Origin: Bacillus sp. BP-3
GTDB taxonomy: Bacteria > Bacillota > Bacilli > Bacillales > Bacillaceae_G
Assembly: GCF_028401955.1 (NCBI RefSeq)
Contig: NZ_JAQOTJ010000016.1
Location: 37,376-101,375, forward strand
Direction: 5' to 3'
DNA length: 64,000 nt
Shown: positions 8,490 to 18,377 of the stretch, in pieces
Numbering within the stretch: the first letter of the stretch is position 1
Layout: the number at the start of each line of letters is the position of its first letter
Made by a program: the position numbers and the translations under genes
The notes under the pieces: model-generated
Seen by the model: the letters and a program-made list of their open reading frames with translations, nothing else
Told to the model about the DNA's origin: nothing
Database searches by the model: none

Positions 8490-10373
8490 ATGAGACAAAT
8501 TTTTAGCGATAAAAAAATCGATGCGTCTCTGTTTCTACAAATGGAAAACTTAATGTACGCTCTTCTAAAAGAGGAAAATGCGTATTTAGAATATGGATAT
8601 AAAGCATATTATGACGAAATCGAAAATAAAATTGTCATCAGTCATTTTTGGGATGATCGAAGCGAAACGGATAAAATAATCGGCTTAAAAAGTGAAGTAT
8701 ATTTAAAAGCGCTTGGCTACAAACATCATTCCGATATGCAACTAATTCGTAATTATGCAAAAGAACTACAGCAATCACCGCTTAAAAATTTTTTAACACA
8801 GCTATTCGTTCTATTAGAAGATTTACGAGTTGAAGAAATTGTGAAGCGAGAGCGTCCTGGTACAAAACCAATTTTTGCACGCCGAAAAGAAATGTATCGA
8901 AATTATTTCAGCTCACAATATGAAATTAACCGGATCCGGAATTATCATGCTGATATGCTTATTTGTTTATGTTACTTAACAGTAACGAGCGAAAAATACG
9001 AAATGTTTAACAACGACTACTTTGAACAGATTGAAGCAATCTTACATGAAACATTTCAAACGCGTACAACAGAAGATACGATGTATGTTGTCGAAAAAAT
9101 TCGCTATCGTTTAGAAGAACTTTTAGAACATGATATGATTAATAACTACTTTGGTCTTGCGCCGCTCAATACTTCTGTCATTTTTGACAAAATTGAAGAA
9201 CGAGTAGATGAATTAGCAAACGATGATGTTCAAATTGTTGATGATGACGATAATAAGAGTAAAATAAATGAAAGCTTTTCAACTTGGCATCGTGAAAATA
9301 AAAACAATGAAAACGAAAACTTCTTACGCTTTGAATTAGAAAGCGGTACAAAAACAAATATGATGGGTGATACTGCCCGTGAATCTGAGGATAGTGATCA
9401 AGCACTTGCTTCTGTGCAAGGTACTTCCCAAAAAAGTACGCAGTCGAACTTCGACGGTGCAGACGCTGAAGATACGAGAGCATCTCATGCTTCTAGCCAA
9501 GGGGAAGGTGCATACGGAAAATATAACGCCGGCGCATCGCACACTTTTAAAGAAGCTCGTAAACCAAACCATGATGAAAAGAAAGACTATCAAGCTATAA
9601 AATCTGTCGTAAATAAAGATGTGAAAGAACTAAAGAAAATCATCGAAAAAACAATTGAAAATAAAACAAACGCAAATGCTGATAAATACTACGGAAGACT
9701 CCGTAAAAAGTTCCTACGTATTTATACAGAAAAACAACCGCGTATGTTTTATAAAAAAGGACAAGAATCACAAGAGCTTGACGTTGTCTTTCACCTGCTA
9801 GTTGACTGCTCTGGTTCGATGTATAACAAAATGGAAGAAACGAAAAAAAGCGTTGTTCTGTTCCATGAAGCTTTAAAATCGTTAAAAATTCCACACGCCA
9901 TTAGCGGATTTTGGGAAGATGCTTCTAGCGCCACGCCAGAAAATAAGCCAAACGTCATTCATGAAGTCGTAACCTATCAAAATTCAACGCTTCCAAGCAT
10001 TGGTCCAGAAGTCATGCAACTTCGTGAAGAAGAAGATAACCGTGATGGATACATTATTCGTATCGTGTCAGAAAAACTTGCAAAGCGTTCGGAAAAACAT
10101 AAATTCCTACTCGTCTTTACAGATGGCGAACCGTCTGCATTAGACTATCAACAAGACGGTATTTTAGATACACACGAAGCTGTAAAACTTGCTCGCAAAA
10201 GCGGCATAGAAGTCATCGGGATCTTTATCGAAGAAGGCGAAGCAAAAGAAGCTACGTATCAACTGATGAAAAATATTTACAACCACCACTTCTTAGTAGC
10301 GAATCATGCTGAAGATTTACGATTAAAGATTAAACCGCTATTGAAGAAGTTACTACTGAAAACGATTGAATAA
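8490..10373 (+). CDS. VWA-domain protein, partner of the MoxR ATPase
   Basis: 627 residues. The N-terminal 230 residues are helical and contain no motif that I recognise. A low-complexity acidic and Ser/Gln-rich linker follows (about 245-350), then a charged region, and a C-terminal von Willebrand A domain with the metal-site motif DCSGSM (Asp439) and the later FTDGEPS. The layout resembles CobT/NorD-like VWA proteins that work with MoxR ATPases. Its ribosome binding site, GAGGGA, overlaps the stop of the ATPase gene, so the two are co-translated. Cellular target unknown. Confidence 0.8.
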   Translation: MRQIFSDKKIDASLFLQMENLMYALLKEENAYLEYGYKAYYDEIENKIVISHFWDDRSETDKIIGLKSEVYLKALGYKHHSDMQLIRNYAKELQQSPLKNFLTQLFVLLEDLRVEEIVKRERPGTKPIFARRKEMYRNYFSSQYEINRIRNYHADMLICLCYLTVTSEKYEMFNNDYFEQIEAILHETFQTRTTEDTMYVVEKIRYRLEELLEHDMINNYFGLAPLNTSVIFDKIEERVDELANDDVQIVDDDDNKSKINESFSTWHRENKNNENENFLRFELESGTKTNMMGDTARESEDSDQALASVQGTSQKSTQSNFDGADAEDTRASHASSQGEGAYGKYNAGASHTFKEARKPNHDEKKDYQAIKSVVNKDVKELKKIIEKTIENKTNANADKYYGRLRKKFLRIYTEKQPRMFYKKGQESQELDVVFHLLVDCSGSMYNKMEETKKSVVLFHEALKSLKIPHAISGFWEDASSATPENKPNVIHEVVTYQNSTLPSIGPEVMQLREEEDNRDGYIIRIVSEKLAKRSEKHKFLLVFTDGEPSALDYQQDGILDTHEAVKLARKSGIEVIGIFIEEGEAKEATYQLMKNIYNHHFLVANHAEDLRLKIKPLLKKLLLKTIE

Positions 10374-10374
10374 A

Positions 10375-10405
10375 AACCGGAGCTGGGTGCAGCTCCGGTT
10401 TTTTT
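10375..10405 (+). terminator. Terminator of the MoxR-VWA operon
   Basis: A GC-rich stem (ACCGGAGCT with AGCTCCGGT) followed by seven T. Confidence 0.92.
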
Positions 10406-10509
10406 GTCTTTTATTGCCGAGCGGTCTTTAAATTGTGTCGAATCGCCGATAAAAAATGAAAATTTTTGGGGCATATTAAGAATCAAATACATGTGAAAGG
10501 ATGATTCAT

Positions 10510-10719
10510 TTGTGCCCCAAAATGGATGAACAATATTCGGATGTTACAACTGCTGAAGCTAGACATCAATATGTCATTCCTGAGGAGTTTCCTGAAGGGC
10601 CTTACGGTTCTGCCTCTAACAAAAAGTTAGGAAAATCGAATCCTTGGGATAAAGATCAAAAAACACATAAAGCATTTAGCAACGAATATGAAAAACAGTT
10701 TGAAGAAACAAAGCAATAA
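10510..10719 (+). CDS. Small hydrophilic protein of unknown function
   Basis: About 69 residues, soluble and charged, with no signal or membrane segment and rich in Glu, Lys, Tyr and Pro (for example EEFPEGPYGS). GAAAGG at 10496-10501 best serves the TTG at 10510; the in-frame ATG codons at 10501 (too close to it) and 10522 are alternatives. I do not recognise the family. It stands alone between the VWA terminator and a repeat. Coding is supported by the site spacing and composition, not by a known domain. Confidence 0.6.
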   Translation: MCPKMDEQYSDVTTAEARHQYVIPEEFPEGPYGSASNKKLGKSNPWDKDQKTHKAFSNEYEKQFEETKQ

Positions 10720-10737
10720 TATCGGAAAACTAATGTA

Positions 10738-10941
10738 GATATATCCAAATTAAAAAAACGACATAAAAACCTCTTTCTTTTTATGGGAGGACGAGTGCAT
10801 CTGGCTGTGCATAGAAGCGGTCAGGGCCTTTTCCTGCCACGTGCGATGTTTTAAAACAAAGGGCGCAAACGATTGCAGCTTCCTTTTTTTCTACATCGCC
10901 GCAATCCATATGTCGAAAAATTAAAATGGATTTATATAGGC
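10738..10941 (+). repeat. Repeat family A, copy 1 (bcr-like, about 200 bp)
   Basis: Interspersed element with imperfect terminal inverted repeats: the left end (ATATCCAAATTAAA then CGACAT) mirrors the right end (CGAAAAATTAAAATGGAT). A central block, ATCTGGCTGTGCATAG then AAGCGGTCAGG, forms a hairpin. Related copies are at 24779, 43221, 50738, 54629, 55770 and 59438. Confidence 0.8.
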
Positions 10942-10942
10942 T

Positions 10943-10996
10943 AGCTAATGAGAAAAGAACCGATTCAACACATTGAATCGGTTCTTCTCATTAGCT
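10943..10996. terminator. Terminator of kbl-tdh
   Basis: A very long inverted repeat centred on 10968 (core GAACCGATTCAA with TTGAATCGGTTC) reaches into the last codons of tdh. It would end transcription from the minus strand. Confidence 0.85.
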
Positions 10997-11956
10997 AATT
11001 ACTAGCTCAGTTTCTAATTTTTTTTTTAATTTCTCAAGCATATCAGCTGTCATTTTGTCTAAATCATAGTCTGCTTTGAAGCCCCACTCTTCTTTTGCTG
11101 CTGTTGCATCAATTGAGTTTGGCCAGCTATCTGCGATTTTTTGACGAGCTGGATCAACCGCGTAATCCATCGTGAATGTTGGAATGTATTTACGAATAGA
11201 TGCTGCAATTTGTTCTGGCTCGAAGCTCATTGCTGTAATGTTAAATGCATTGCGATGTTTTAACCTACTTGGATCTGCTTCCATTAACGAAATGATCGCT
11301 TGCAATGCATCTGGCATGTACATCATATCCATGTATGTTCCTTCTGCAATGTAAGAAGTGTACGCACCCTTTTTAATTGCTTCGTAGTAAATTTCAACTG
11401 CATAGTCAGTTGTTCCCCCACCAGGAGGCGCAACGTATGAAATTAAACCTGGGAAGCGCACACCGCGCGTATCTACACCAAACTTTTGATAGTAATAATC
11501 ACATAAAAGTTCTCCAGCTACTTTGTTGACCCCGTACATCGTAGTTGGACGCTGAATGGTGTCTTGCGGCGTATTATCTTTTGGCGTTGTCGGACCGAAT
11601 GCACCAATTGAGCTTGGCGTGAAAAACTTACAATTTAACTCACGTGCCGCTTCTAACGCATTTACAAGACCGCCCATATTTAAGTTCCAAGCAAATAGCG
11701 GATTTTTTTCTGCCGTTGCAGAAAGTAATGCTGCTAAATGAATGATTGTATCCACTTCATTACGCTTTGCAATATCATGTAATTTTTGACCATCAGTTAC
11801 ATCTAAAATTTCAAATGGGCCAGACTTTACAACTTCGCTATCTGTTTCACGAATATCTGTTGCAACAACATTTGATGCACCGTATACATCACGAAGTTTC
11901 GTTACAAGTTCAGAACCAATTTGACCTAAAGAACCGGTTACTAGAATTTTTTTCAT
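10991..11956 (-). CDS. tdh: L-threonine 3-dehydrogenase, short-chain type
   Basis: NAD-dependent extended short-chain dehydrogenase that oxidises L-threonine to 2-amino-3-ketobutyrate. 321 residues from the ATG at 11956, which has GAGGAG upstream. The Rossmann motif is TGSLGQIG (7-14) and the catalytic pair is YGVNK (Tyr141, Lys145), with Ser residues in TPSSIGAFG. The assignment as threonine dehydrogenase rests mainly on the adjacent kbl, whose enzyme uses the unstable product. The gene follows kbl after 43 bases in the same operon. The enzyme is unrelated to the zinc-dependent Tdh of E. coli. Confidence 0.88.
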   Translation of the reverse strand: MKKILVTGSLGQIGSELVTKLRDVYGASNVVATDIRETDSEVVKSGPFEILDVTDGQKLHDIAKRNEVDTIIHLAALLSATAEKNPLFAWNLNMGGLVNALEAARELNCKFFTPSSIGAFGPTTPKDNTPQDTIQRPTTMYGVNKVAGELLCDYYYQKFGVDTRGVRFPGLISYVAPPGGGTTDYAVEIYYEAIKKGAYTSYIAEGTYMDMMYMPDALQAIISLMEADPSRLKHRNAFNITAMSFEPEQIAASIRKYIPTFTMDYAVDPARQKIADSWPNSIDATAAKEEWGFKADYDLDKMTADMLEKLKKKLETELVIS

Positions 11957-11999
11957 TTTCCCCACTCCTCATTAGTAAGCTTTCCTAGATGTAAATGTG

Positions 12000-13190
12000 T
12001 TAAATAATACCCATTTCTTTTCCAACTTTTTCGTATGTGCGAATTGCTTCATCAAGCATTTCTTTTGTATGTGCTGCTGTTGGCATATTACGAACACGTC
12101 CTGTTCCTTTTGCTACAGTTGGGAACACAATTGATTTTGCGTATACGCCCTCTTCGTTTAGACGTTTACTAAATTGTTGTGTTAATACTTCATCACCAAT
12201 AATACAAGGTGTAATTGGTGTTTCACTTTCTCCAATGTTAAAACCAAGCTCTTTTAAGCCTTGTTTCAAATAGCAACCATTTTCCCATAAACGGTCATGC
12301 AGCTCAGTGCTTTCCATTAAAATTTCAATTGATCTCATACAAGCAGCTGCATCAGCTGGCGTTAATGCTGTTGAGAATAAGAATGGACGTGAGCGCACTT
12401 TTAACCAATCGATTAAGTTTTTCTTACCAGCAACATATCCACCGATTACCCCAATCGCTTTCGATAATGTACCGATTTGGAAATCTACTTTATCAGATAG
12501 TCCAAAATGTTTCACTGTACCAGCACCTTTTCCAAGTACACCAGAACCGTGTGCATCATCAACATACGTCATTAAATCTAGCTCTTCTGCAATTTCAACG
12601 ATTTCTGGTAGTTTTGCTATGTCGCCATCCATTGAGAATACGCCATCTGTAATAACCATTAATTTATTGTAAAGACCTGATTCTTTCGCTTCGATTGCTT
12701 TTTTACGCAAGTCTTCCATATCAGAATGTTTATAAACGATAATTTTTGCTCTTGATAAACGGCTACCATCAATAATAGATGCATGGTTTAATTCATCTGA
12801 AAGAATTGCATCATTTTTATCCATAACAGCTGAAATCGCTGCCATATTACAATTAAATCCAGATTGATATGCAATTGCTGCTTCAGTATGTTTAAACTTT
12901 GCAATTGTTTCTTCTAATTTAATATGCAAATCAAGTGTACCGTTAATTGTACGAACAGCTCCTGCACCAACACCATATTTATGAATCGCGCTGATTGCTG
13001 CTTCTTTTAAGCGCTGGTCTGTTGCTAATCCAAGATAATTGTTTGAAGATAAATTAATATATTCTTTTCCGCCAATTGTGATGATTGGTCCATTCGAACT
13101 TTCAAGCGGATCAATAACGTTATAAAGCCCCTTTGATTTTAAATCCTCTAGGTTTTCTACTAAAAAATTGTCAAGTGTTTTGCTAGACAT
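12000..13190 (-). CDS. kbl: Glycine C-acetyltransferase (2-amino-3-ketobutyrate CoA ligase)
   Basis: PLP enzyme of the alpha-oxoamine synthase family, 396 residues, which splits 2-amino-3-ketobutyrate with CoA into glycine and acetyl-CoA. Seen in the sequence: [12 protein letters not shown], the PLP-contacting [10 protein letters not shown] (Asp211, His214) and the Schiff-base lysine in [11 protein letters not shown] (Lys244). GGGAGG precedes the ATG at 13190. It is the first gene of the kbl-tdh operon, which turns threonine into glycine and acetyl-CoA. A cre-like site about 100 bases upstream suggests catabolite control. Confidence 0.93.
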   Translation of the reverse strand: MSSKTLDNFLVENLEDLKSKGLYNVIDPLESSNGPIITIGGKEYINLSSNNYLGLATDQRLKEAAISAIHKYGVGAGAVRTINGTLDLHIKLEETIAKFKHTEAAIAYQSGFNCNMAAISAVMDKNDAILSDELNHASIIDGSRLSRAKIIVYKHSDMEDLRKKAIEAKESGLYNKLMVITDGVFSMDGDIAKLPEIVEIAEELDLMTYVDDAHGSGVLGKGAGTVKHFGLSDKVDFQIGTLSKAIGVIGGYVAGKKNLIDWLKVRSRPFLFSTALTPADAAACMRSIEILMESTELHDRLWENGCYLKQGLKELGFNIGESETPITPCIIGDEVLTQQFSKRLNEEGVYAKSIVFPTVAKGTGRVRNMPTAAHTKEMLDEAIRTYEKVGKEMGII

Positions 13191-13290
13191 CGTGAAACCT
13201 CCCTATCGTTCATATAAAGAAAGTATTACCATAATACTTCCTTTACCAGCTTAACACGTTTTTTAAAATTGTTATAGGAAAATAGTTTAA

Positions 13291-13304
13291 AGTAAACGCT
13301 TACA
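13291..13304. promoter_or_regulatory. Candidate CcpA (cre) site for kbl-tdh
   Basis: The minus strand reads TGTAAGCGTTTACT, 13 of 14 positions of the cre consensus TGWNANCGNTNWCA. It lies in the divergent intergenic region, so it could also affect the methyltransferase gene. Confidence 0.6.
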
Positions 13305-13396
13305 TCTACTGATTATATCTTATCTAATGACGGAAATCTATTATTATTATTTAGATTTTGGTAGAATTAAAAAAACGCTTTCAGGGAGAGGATACA

Positions 13397-14128
13397 ATGT
13401 CTTATACAGAATCTGACGTTTACAATGAAGACTTATTTTTTGAACAATATATGAAACGCAGGCATCGAATTGATAACCCAAACGATACGATTGAAAAGCC
13501 TGCTCTCTTACAGTTACTCGGCCATATAAAAGGTAAAAGCATTCTTGACCTTGGCTGCGGTGATGCACAATTTGGAGTAGAGCTACTACAGAAAGGTTGT
13601 CACTCTTATACCGGCATTGAAGGCTCTCATCGTATGCATGAAGAAGCTCAGAAACAATTACAACATACAAATGGAATTGTTCACCTTTTAAACCTCAAAG
13701 ACTATACATACCCATCTTCTACTTTTGATACCGTTACATCTAGACTTGTCCTTCATTATATTGAACATATTGATGATTGCTTCAAACAAATTTTTCAAAC
13801 GCTAAAACCTGGCGGGACTTTTGCCTTTAGTGTCCAACATCCAGTTATTACCTCTGCATTTGAAAGCTTACAAGCCACTGGAAAACGAACAAGCTGGCTG
13901 GTTGATGATTATTTTAAAACTGGTAAACGCGTCGAGCCATGGATTCATGAACAAGTTGTTAAATACCACCGAACAATTGAACAATACTTCCTATCTTTAC
14001 AAAAAGCTGGTTTTACGATTACTAGTTTACGCGAAGCAACACCAGAGCTGCAGCATTTTCAAAATGAAGAAGAATATAACCGTAGACTGCGCATTCCTTT
14101 GTTTCTATTATTTTCATGTACAAAGTAA
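13397..14128 (+). CDS. Class I SAM-dependent methyltransferase
   Basis: 243 residues from the ATG at 13397, which has GGGAGAGG 5 bases upstream. The SAM-binding motif I is ILDLGCGDAQFG, with an acidic motif II (YTGIEGSH) and the post-motif GTFAFSVQHPV typical of the UbiE/BioC-like group. The substrate cannot be told. It is divergent from kbl and ends at a terminator shared with the siderophore ABC operon. Confidence 0.8.
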   Translation: MSYTESDVYNEDLFFEQYMKRRHRIDNPNDTIEKPALLQLLGHIKGKSILDLGCGDAQFGVELLQKGCHSYTGIEGSHRMHEEAQKQLQHTNGIVHLLNLKDYTYPSSTFDTVTSRLVLHYIEHIDDCFKQIFQTLKPGGTFAFSVQHPVITSAFESLQATGKRTSWLVDDYFKTGKRVEPWIHEQVVKYHRTIEQYFLSLQKAGFTITSLREATPELQHFQNEEEYNRRLRIPLFLLFSCTK

Positions 14129-14156
14129 AAAGGCGATGAATCACTATCGCCTTTTT
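14127..14156. terminator. Bidirectional terminator
   Basis: An 11-bp stem (AAAAAGGCGAT with ATCGCCTTTTT) between convergent genes. Confidence 0.9.
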
Positions 14157-14166
14157 ACTTTGCCTT

Positions 14167-14979
14167 TTAATTAATCGCTTGCGGAAGTATACGTCTTCCC
14201 TTTCCTTGCGGGATACAAAGCGGTGTACCGAATAACGGATCTGTTATAATTTCACAATCCATGCGAAAAACATCACGTACAAGCTTATCATTAATAATAT
14301 CTTCTGGTTTTCCTTGTGCATAAATTTGTTTATCACGAATTGCTACAATATGATGTGCATAACGACAAGCTAAATTTAAATCATGCAGCACCATTACAAT
14401 TGTCCGTTGCTCATTCTCATTTAACTCAAATAATAAATCCAGTACCTCAATTTGATGTGTCATATCTAAATATGTTGTTGGCTCGTCTAATAAAATGATA
14501 TTTGTATCCTGTGCAAGTGTCATTGCAATCCATGCACGCTGACGTTGTCCACCAGACAATGCATGAACATCTCGTTCTGCAAATTCGGTCATTCCAGTTG
14601 CAGCTAATGCTTTCCATACCATTTCTTCATCTTGCTTTGACCATTGTTTTAACCATGTTTGATATGGATAACGTCCTTGTTTAACAAGCTGAAGAACAGT
14701 TACTCCTTCTGGCGCTTGTGGACCTTGTGGTAAAATTGCAAGCTGACGAGCAATTTGCTTCGTTTGCATATTTTGGATAATTTGATCTCCTAATAAAATA
14801 TCCCCAGATGCAGGTTTTAATAACCGGGCAAGCGAACGTAATAAAGTAGATTTTCCACAGCCATTTGAACCTATAAAAATTGAAATTTTTCCTTTTGGAA
14901 TTTCTAAATCTAATTCATCAATAATAATTGTTTCACCATAAGACAACGTTAATGATTTTGTTTCTAATGCTTTTTGCAT
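14167..14979 (-). CDS. Iron-siderophore ABC transporter, ATP-binding protein
   Basis: A 270-residue ATPase of the FecE/FhuC type. Walker A is GSNGCGKST, the signature [10 protein letters not shown], Walker [13 protein letters not shown], and the switch His lies in MVLHDLN. It follows the two permease genes on the same strand and would power them. The 65-base gap to the second permease contains no clear terminator, so co-transcription is likely. Confidence 0.92.
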   Translation of the reverse strand: MQKALETKSLTLSYGETIIIDELDLEIPKGKISIFIGSNGCGKSTLLRSLARLLKPASGDILLGDQIIQNMQTKQIARQLAILPQGPQAPEGVTVLQLVKQGRYPYQTWLKQWSKQDEEMVWKALAATGMTEFAERDVHALSGGQRQRAWIAMTLAQDTNIILLDEPTTYLDMTHQIEVLDLLFELNENEQRTIVMVLHDLNLACRYAHHIVAIRDKQIYAQGKPEDIINDKLVRDVFRMDCEIITDPLFGTPLCIPQGKGRRILPQAIN

Positions 14980-15044
14980 GTTTATCTTCCTTTACTCCGT
15001 TTTTTTATAGATAGTAAATCATCTATGTATATTTTTCTTTACCT

Positions 15045-16103
15045 TTATGAATTTCGACTTTTATAAAGTAAATAAATAAAATATGGAGCACCGATTGCTG
15101 ATGTAAATACACCTGCTGGCACTTCAAGCGGAGCAAAGACTGTGCGCCCAATTAAATCTGCAGCAAGTACTAAAATCGCACCTACAACAGCTGCTACTGG
15201 AATTAACGCACCATATAAAGAACCTACTAACCTTCTTGAAATATGTGGTGCCATTAAACCAACAAATCCGATTCCACCTGCAAAGGCAACCGCTCCTCCA
15301 ATTAACGCTGTACTAAGGAGCAATAGGAAAAGACGTGATTTCGTTAAACGAATACCAAGTCCGGCAGCAATATCATCACCAAGTTCTTGTGCATTTAAAT
15401 GTCTCGCAGCTATAAATGCAACCACTGTTAAAATAAGAACCCAAGGTGCTAACACCCCTACGTTTTGCCAGGAAGCTCCGTAAACAGTACCGGTAATCCA
15501 CACATTGGCTTGGCTCGCTTGGTAGATTGGTGCTAGCAACATGAATAATGTTGTCGCTGCCTTCGTTAGTGCCCAAAATCCAACACCAATTAAAACAAGA
15601 CTAATCGGCGATAATCCATCATTTCTCCACGCAAATAAATATACAAAAACTGCAACGATGGTTGCCCCAATAAAGGCCGCCAATGGCATATAATGGATAC
15701 TTACTGTTAATGCATTGTTTTTATCACTAAATATAGCTAGGAATAATACAACCGCTACACTTGCCCCACCTGTAATGCCAATAATATCAGGAGATGCAAG
15801 CGGATTTCGAACGAGCCCTTGTAAAATACATCCGGCTACAGCAAGAGCTATTCCTACAAGAATTGCAATGAGAATACGTGGCATACGAAACTTATTTACA
15901 ACCATACTAGACATTGCATCACCGTTTCCGATAATTGCTTGCCATACATCATATGGAGCTACTTTCATCTCTCCCATACCCGCACTTGCAAAAAATAATC
16001 CGATTAAAACAACTAATAAACCTAACAAGACGAGACAAGCTCGTTTATACATTAAAAACGAGAGTCCATCTTTTCCTATACGAAACGGAATGTACTTCTT
16101 CAT
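15045..16103 (-). CDS. Iron-siderophore ABC transporter permease, second subunit
   Basis: FecCD-family permease, 352 residues, with about nine or ten membrane segments. The family segments GCILQGLVRNPLASPDIIGI and FVGLMAPHISRRLVG (the loop contacting the ATPase) are present. Its ATG overlaps the stop of the first permease by four bases, showing translational coupling. It forms a heterodimer with the product of 16100-17104. Confidence 0.92.
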   Translation of the reverse strand: MKKYIPFRIGKDGLSFLMYKRACLVLLGLLVVLIGLFFASAGMGEMKVAPYDVWQAIIGNGDAMSSMVVNKFRMPRILIAILVGIALAVAGCILQGLVRNPLASPDIIGITGGASVAVVLFLAIFSDKNNALTVSIHYMPLAAFIGATIVAVFVYLFAWRNDGLSPISLVLIGVGFWALTKAATTLFMLLAPIYQASQANVWITGTVYGASWQNVGVLAPWVLILTVVAFIAARHLNAQELGDDIAAGLGIRLTKSRLFLLLLSTALIGGAVAFAGGIGFVGLMAPHISRRLVGSLYGALIPVAAVVGAILVLAADLIGRTVFAPLEVPAGVFTSAIGAPYFIYLLYKSRNS

Positions 16104-17104
16104 TTGCTAAGTCCTCTCTTACGTGCGATATAAATAAAGAATGGTGCACCAATAAATGCTGTCATAACCCCTACTGGTACTTCTTGTGGCATAATCACAT
16201 ATCTCGCAGCAATATCTGCAAATAATAACAAAATGGCACCTAACAATCCACTATACGGAACTCTCCAACGATGATCTACACCGACAAGAGCTTTTGCGAA
16301 ATGAGGGGTAATAATTCCAACAAATCCAATTGGTCCTGCAACAGCAACAGATCCACCTGACAATAAAACAACAATAAGCAGTACCAATGCCTTCATCATC
16401 ACTGTTCGTTGTCCTAGCCCTTTTGCTACATCTTCTCCCATCATTAGCGTGTTCACTTTCCCTGCTATCAAGAGAGAGGCAATCCAACCAACTAATAAAT
16501 ATGGAAATACGGATTGTAATACTTCTAACTTTCTCCCTTGTACAGAACCAGCAAGCCAGAACAACACTTCTTCTAACGCTTTTTCATTTAATACAAGCAG
16601 TCCCTGTGTTAAAGAAGAAAATAAGGCACTTATCGCTACCCCTGCCAATGTTAACTTAAGAGGAGTTGTCCCTTCTTTTCCTAAAGAACTAGAAGCAAAT
16701 ACAAGCGCAGCAGCAACTGCTGCACCTAAAAAGGCAATCCACGTAAACGCTGACAAAGATGAAATCGAAAAAACAACAATCGCTACAACTATGAAAAAGG
16801 CAGCACCTGAGTTTAATCCGATAAAATCCGGAGCAGCGAGTGGATTTTTTGTTAAAGTTTGCATAAGGCAACCAGCGATGGATAAACTAGCACCGACACT
16901 AGCGGCAATAAGCGCACGAGGTAAACGTACATTTTGAATAATAATATGTTCATTCGAACCATTGAAATGGAAAAAAGCATCCCATGCTAATTTCCCACTT
17001 GTATTTGTATATCCAAAAATAATACTCCCCCAAATACAAGTAATAACTGCAATGATTCCAACAAATAATCCAACCCATTTTGCCTGATTTGTTTTTAATA
17101 ACAT
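16100..17104 (-). CDS. Iron-siderophore ABC transporter permease, first subunit
   Basis: FecCD-family permease, 334 residues. It has the motif GCLMQTLTKNPLAAPDFIGL and the ATPase-contact loop FVGIITPHFAKALVG. AAAGGAG lies before the ATG at 17104. This is the first gene of the three-gene import operon; a Fur-type palindrome lies 75 bases upstream. The binding protein is encoded divergently at 17280. The set resembles the YfiYZ/YfhA hydroxamate (schizokinen-type) importer, but the ligand is not proven by sequence alone. Confidence 0.92.
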   Translation of the reverse strand: MLLKTNQAKWVGLFVGIIAVITCIWGSIIFGYTNTSGKLAWDAFFHFNGSNEHIIIQNVRLPRALIAASVGASLSIAGCLMQTLTKNPLAAPDFIGLNSGAAFFIVVAIVVFSISSLSAFTWIAFLGAAVAAALVFASSSLGKEGTTPLKLTLAGVAISALFSSLTQGLLVLNEKALEEVLFWLAGSVQGRKLEVLQSVFPYLLVGWIASLLIAGKVNTLMMGEDVAKGLGQRTVMMKALVLLIVVLLSGGSVAVAGPIGFVGIITPHFAKALVGVDHRWRVPYSGLLGAILLLFADIAARYVIMPQEVPVGVMTAFIGAPFFIYIARKRGLSK

Positions 17105-17178
17105 GTAACGTTTCTCCTTTAATACATAATGATTACGTTGTTAATGTATTGTAACTTAATTCGCAACATCAATGATAG

Positions 17179-17193
17179 TAATAATTATTTTCA
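17179..17193. promoter_or_regulatory. Fur box, permease side
   Basis: TAATAATTATTTTCA matches 12 of 14 defined positions of the 7-1-7 Fur consensus TGATAATNATTATCA and lies between the divergent genes. Confidence 0.65.
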
Positions 17194-17203
17194 ATTGGAA
17201 CTA

Positions 17204-17232
17204 TTGACAATCTATTTATAACCCCTTAATAT
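17204..17232 (+). promoter_or_regulatory. Sigma-A promoter of the siderophore-binding protein gene
   Basis: A -35 box TTGACA (17204-17209), a 17-base spacer and a -10 box TAATAT (17227-17232). A Fur box follows at 17246. Confidence 0.8.
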
Positions 17233-17245
17233 CAATTTTGTTAAT

Positions 17246-17260
17246 TGAAAAAGATTCTCA
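17246..17260. promoter_or_regulatory. Fur box, binding-protein side
   Basis: TGAAAAAGATTCTCA matches 12 of 14 defined positions of the Fur consensus. It sits just downstream of the -10 box, where bound Fur would block transcription. Confidence 0.7.
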
Positions 17261-17279
17261 ATATCTAGGAGGATACATA

Positions 17280-18245
17280 ATGAATTTCATCAAACAAAAA
17301 TCATTTGCATTATTTGTATTCGTGTTATCATTTACCCTTCTTTTAGGGGCATGTGGGAAATCAGATAACAAAGCTGAGCCTAAAAAAGAAGAAAAGAAAG
17401 AAATGATTACTGTGGAACACGCAATGGGTAAAACAGAAGTTCCTGCTAATCCAAAGCGTGTCGTTGTTTTAACAAATGAAGGAACAGAAGCTTTACTTGC
17501 CCTTGGGGTAACACCAGTCGGTGCCGCTGAAGCACCTACCGGTAACCCATGGTATCCACATACAAAGGATAAACTAAAAAATGTAAAAACTGTCGGCACT
17601 GAGCTTCAACCCAATGTAGAAGCAATTGCTGCTTTAAAACCCGACTTAATCATTGGTAATAAACTGCGTCACGAAAAAATATACGAGCAATTAAAAGGCA
17701 TTGCTCCTACTGTTTTCTCAGAAACACTACGCGGTGAATGGAAAGATAATTTTAAACTTTATGCAAAAGCAGTGAATAAAGAAAAAGAAGGTCAACAGGT
17801 ACTAGCTGATTACGACAAACGTATAAAAGACTTAAAAGGTAAACTTGGAGATAAAGTAAATCAAGAAATTTCTATGGTGCGCTTTATGCCTGGTGATGTT
17901 CGTATTTATCACGGAGATACATTCTCTGGTGTTATTTTAAAAGAACTTGGTTTCAAACGTCCTGGTGATCAAAACAAAGATGACTTTGCGGAACGTAACG
18001 TATCTAAAGAGCGGATTTCTGCAATGGATGGCGATATTATCTTCTACTTCACATATGATAAAGGGAATGAAAAGAAAGGTTCTGAATTAGAAAAAGAATA
18101 TATCAACGATCCTTTATTCAAAAACTTAAATGCTTCCAAAAACGGTAAAGTATACAAAGTGGACGATGTCATTTGGAATACAGCTGGCGGTGTAATGGCT
18201 GCGAACTTGATGCTAGATGACATTGAAAAACGATTTGTAAAATAA
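17280..18245 (+). CDS. Iron-siderophore-binding lipoprotein
   Basis: Class III periplasmic-binding-type protein, 321 residues from the ATG at 17280 (AGGAGG upstream). The lipoprotein signal ends at LLLGAC (Cys25). The mature part opens with a VEHAMGKTEVPANPKRVV stretch typical of the FecB/FhuD family, followed by two lobes joined by a long helix. It captures the ferric siderophore outside the cell and delivers it to the divergent permease pair. Its closest match by memory is YfiY, a schizokinen/arthrobactin binder; I hold that as likely but unproven. Confidence 0.9.
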   Translation: MNFIKQKSFALFVFVLSFTLLLGACGKSDNKAEPKKEEKKEMITVEHAMGKTEVPANPKRVVVLTNEGTEALLALGVTPVGAAEAPTGNPWYPHTKDKLKNVKTVGTELQPNVEAIAALKPDLIIGNKLRHEKIYEQLKGIAPTVFSETLRGEWKDNFKLYAKAVNKEKEGQQVLADYDKRIKDLKGKLGDKVNQEISMVRFMPGDVRIYHGDTFSGVILKELGFKRPGDQNKDDFAERNVSKERISAMDGDIIFYFTYDKGNEKKGSELEKEYINDPLFKNLNASKNGKVYKVDDVIWNTAGGVMAANLMLDDIEKRFVK

Positions 18246-18340
18246 AGTGAAACTTCCATCAGTAGAATTTCTTCATTCCCTACCGATGGAAAGCCTGCTC
18301 AATCAAGCTCTTACTGTTCAAAAGTGCGGGATAAAATATC
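18243..18340 (+). repeat. Repeat family B, copy 2 (partial)
   Basis: It begins with AAAGTGAAACTTCCATCAGT at the stop codon, has the paired CCATCAGTAG and CTACCGATGG, and ends near GTGCGGGATAAAATA. The central part differs from the copies at 26160 and 27637. Confidence 0.65.
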
Positions 18341-18343
18341 TCA

Positions 18344-18377
18344 AAAAAACAACTTCTCTTTATAGAAGTTGTTTTTT
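18344..18377 (+). terminator. Terminator of the binding-protein gene
   Basis: A stem ACAACTTCT with AGAAGTTGT, a 6-base loop and a T run. Confidence 0.88.
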
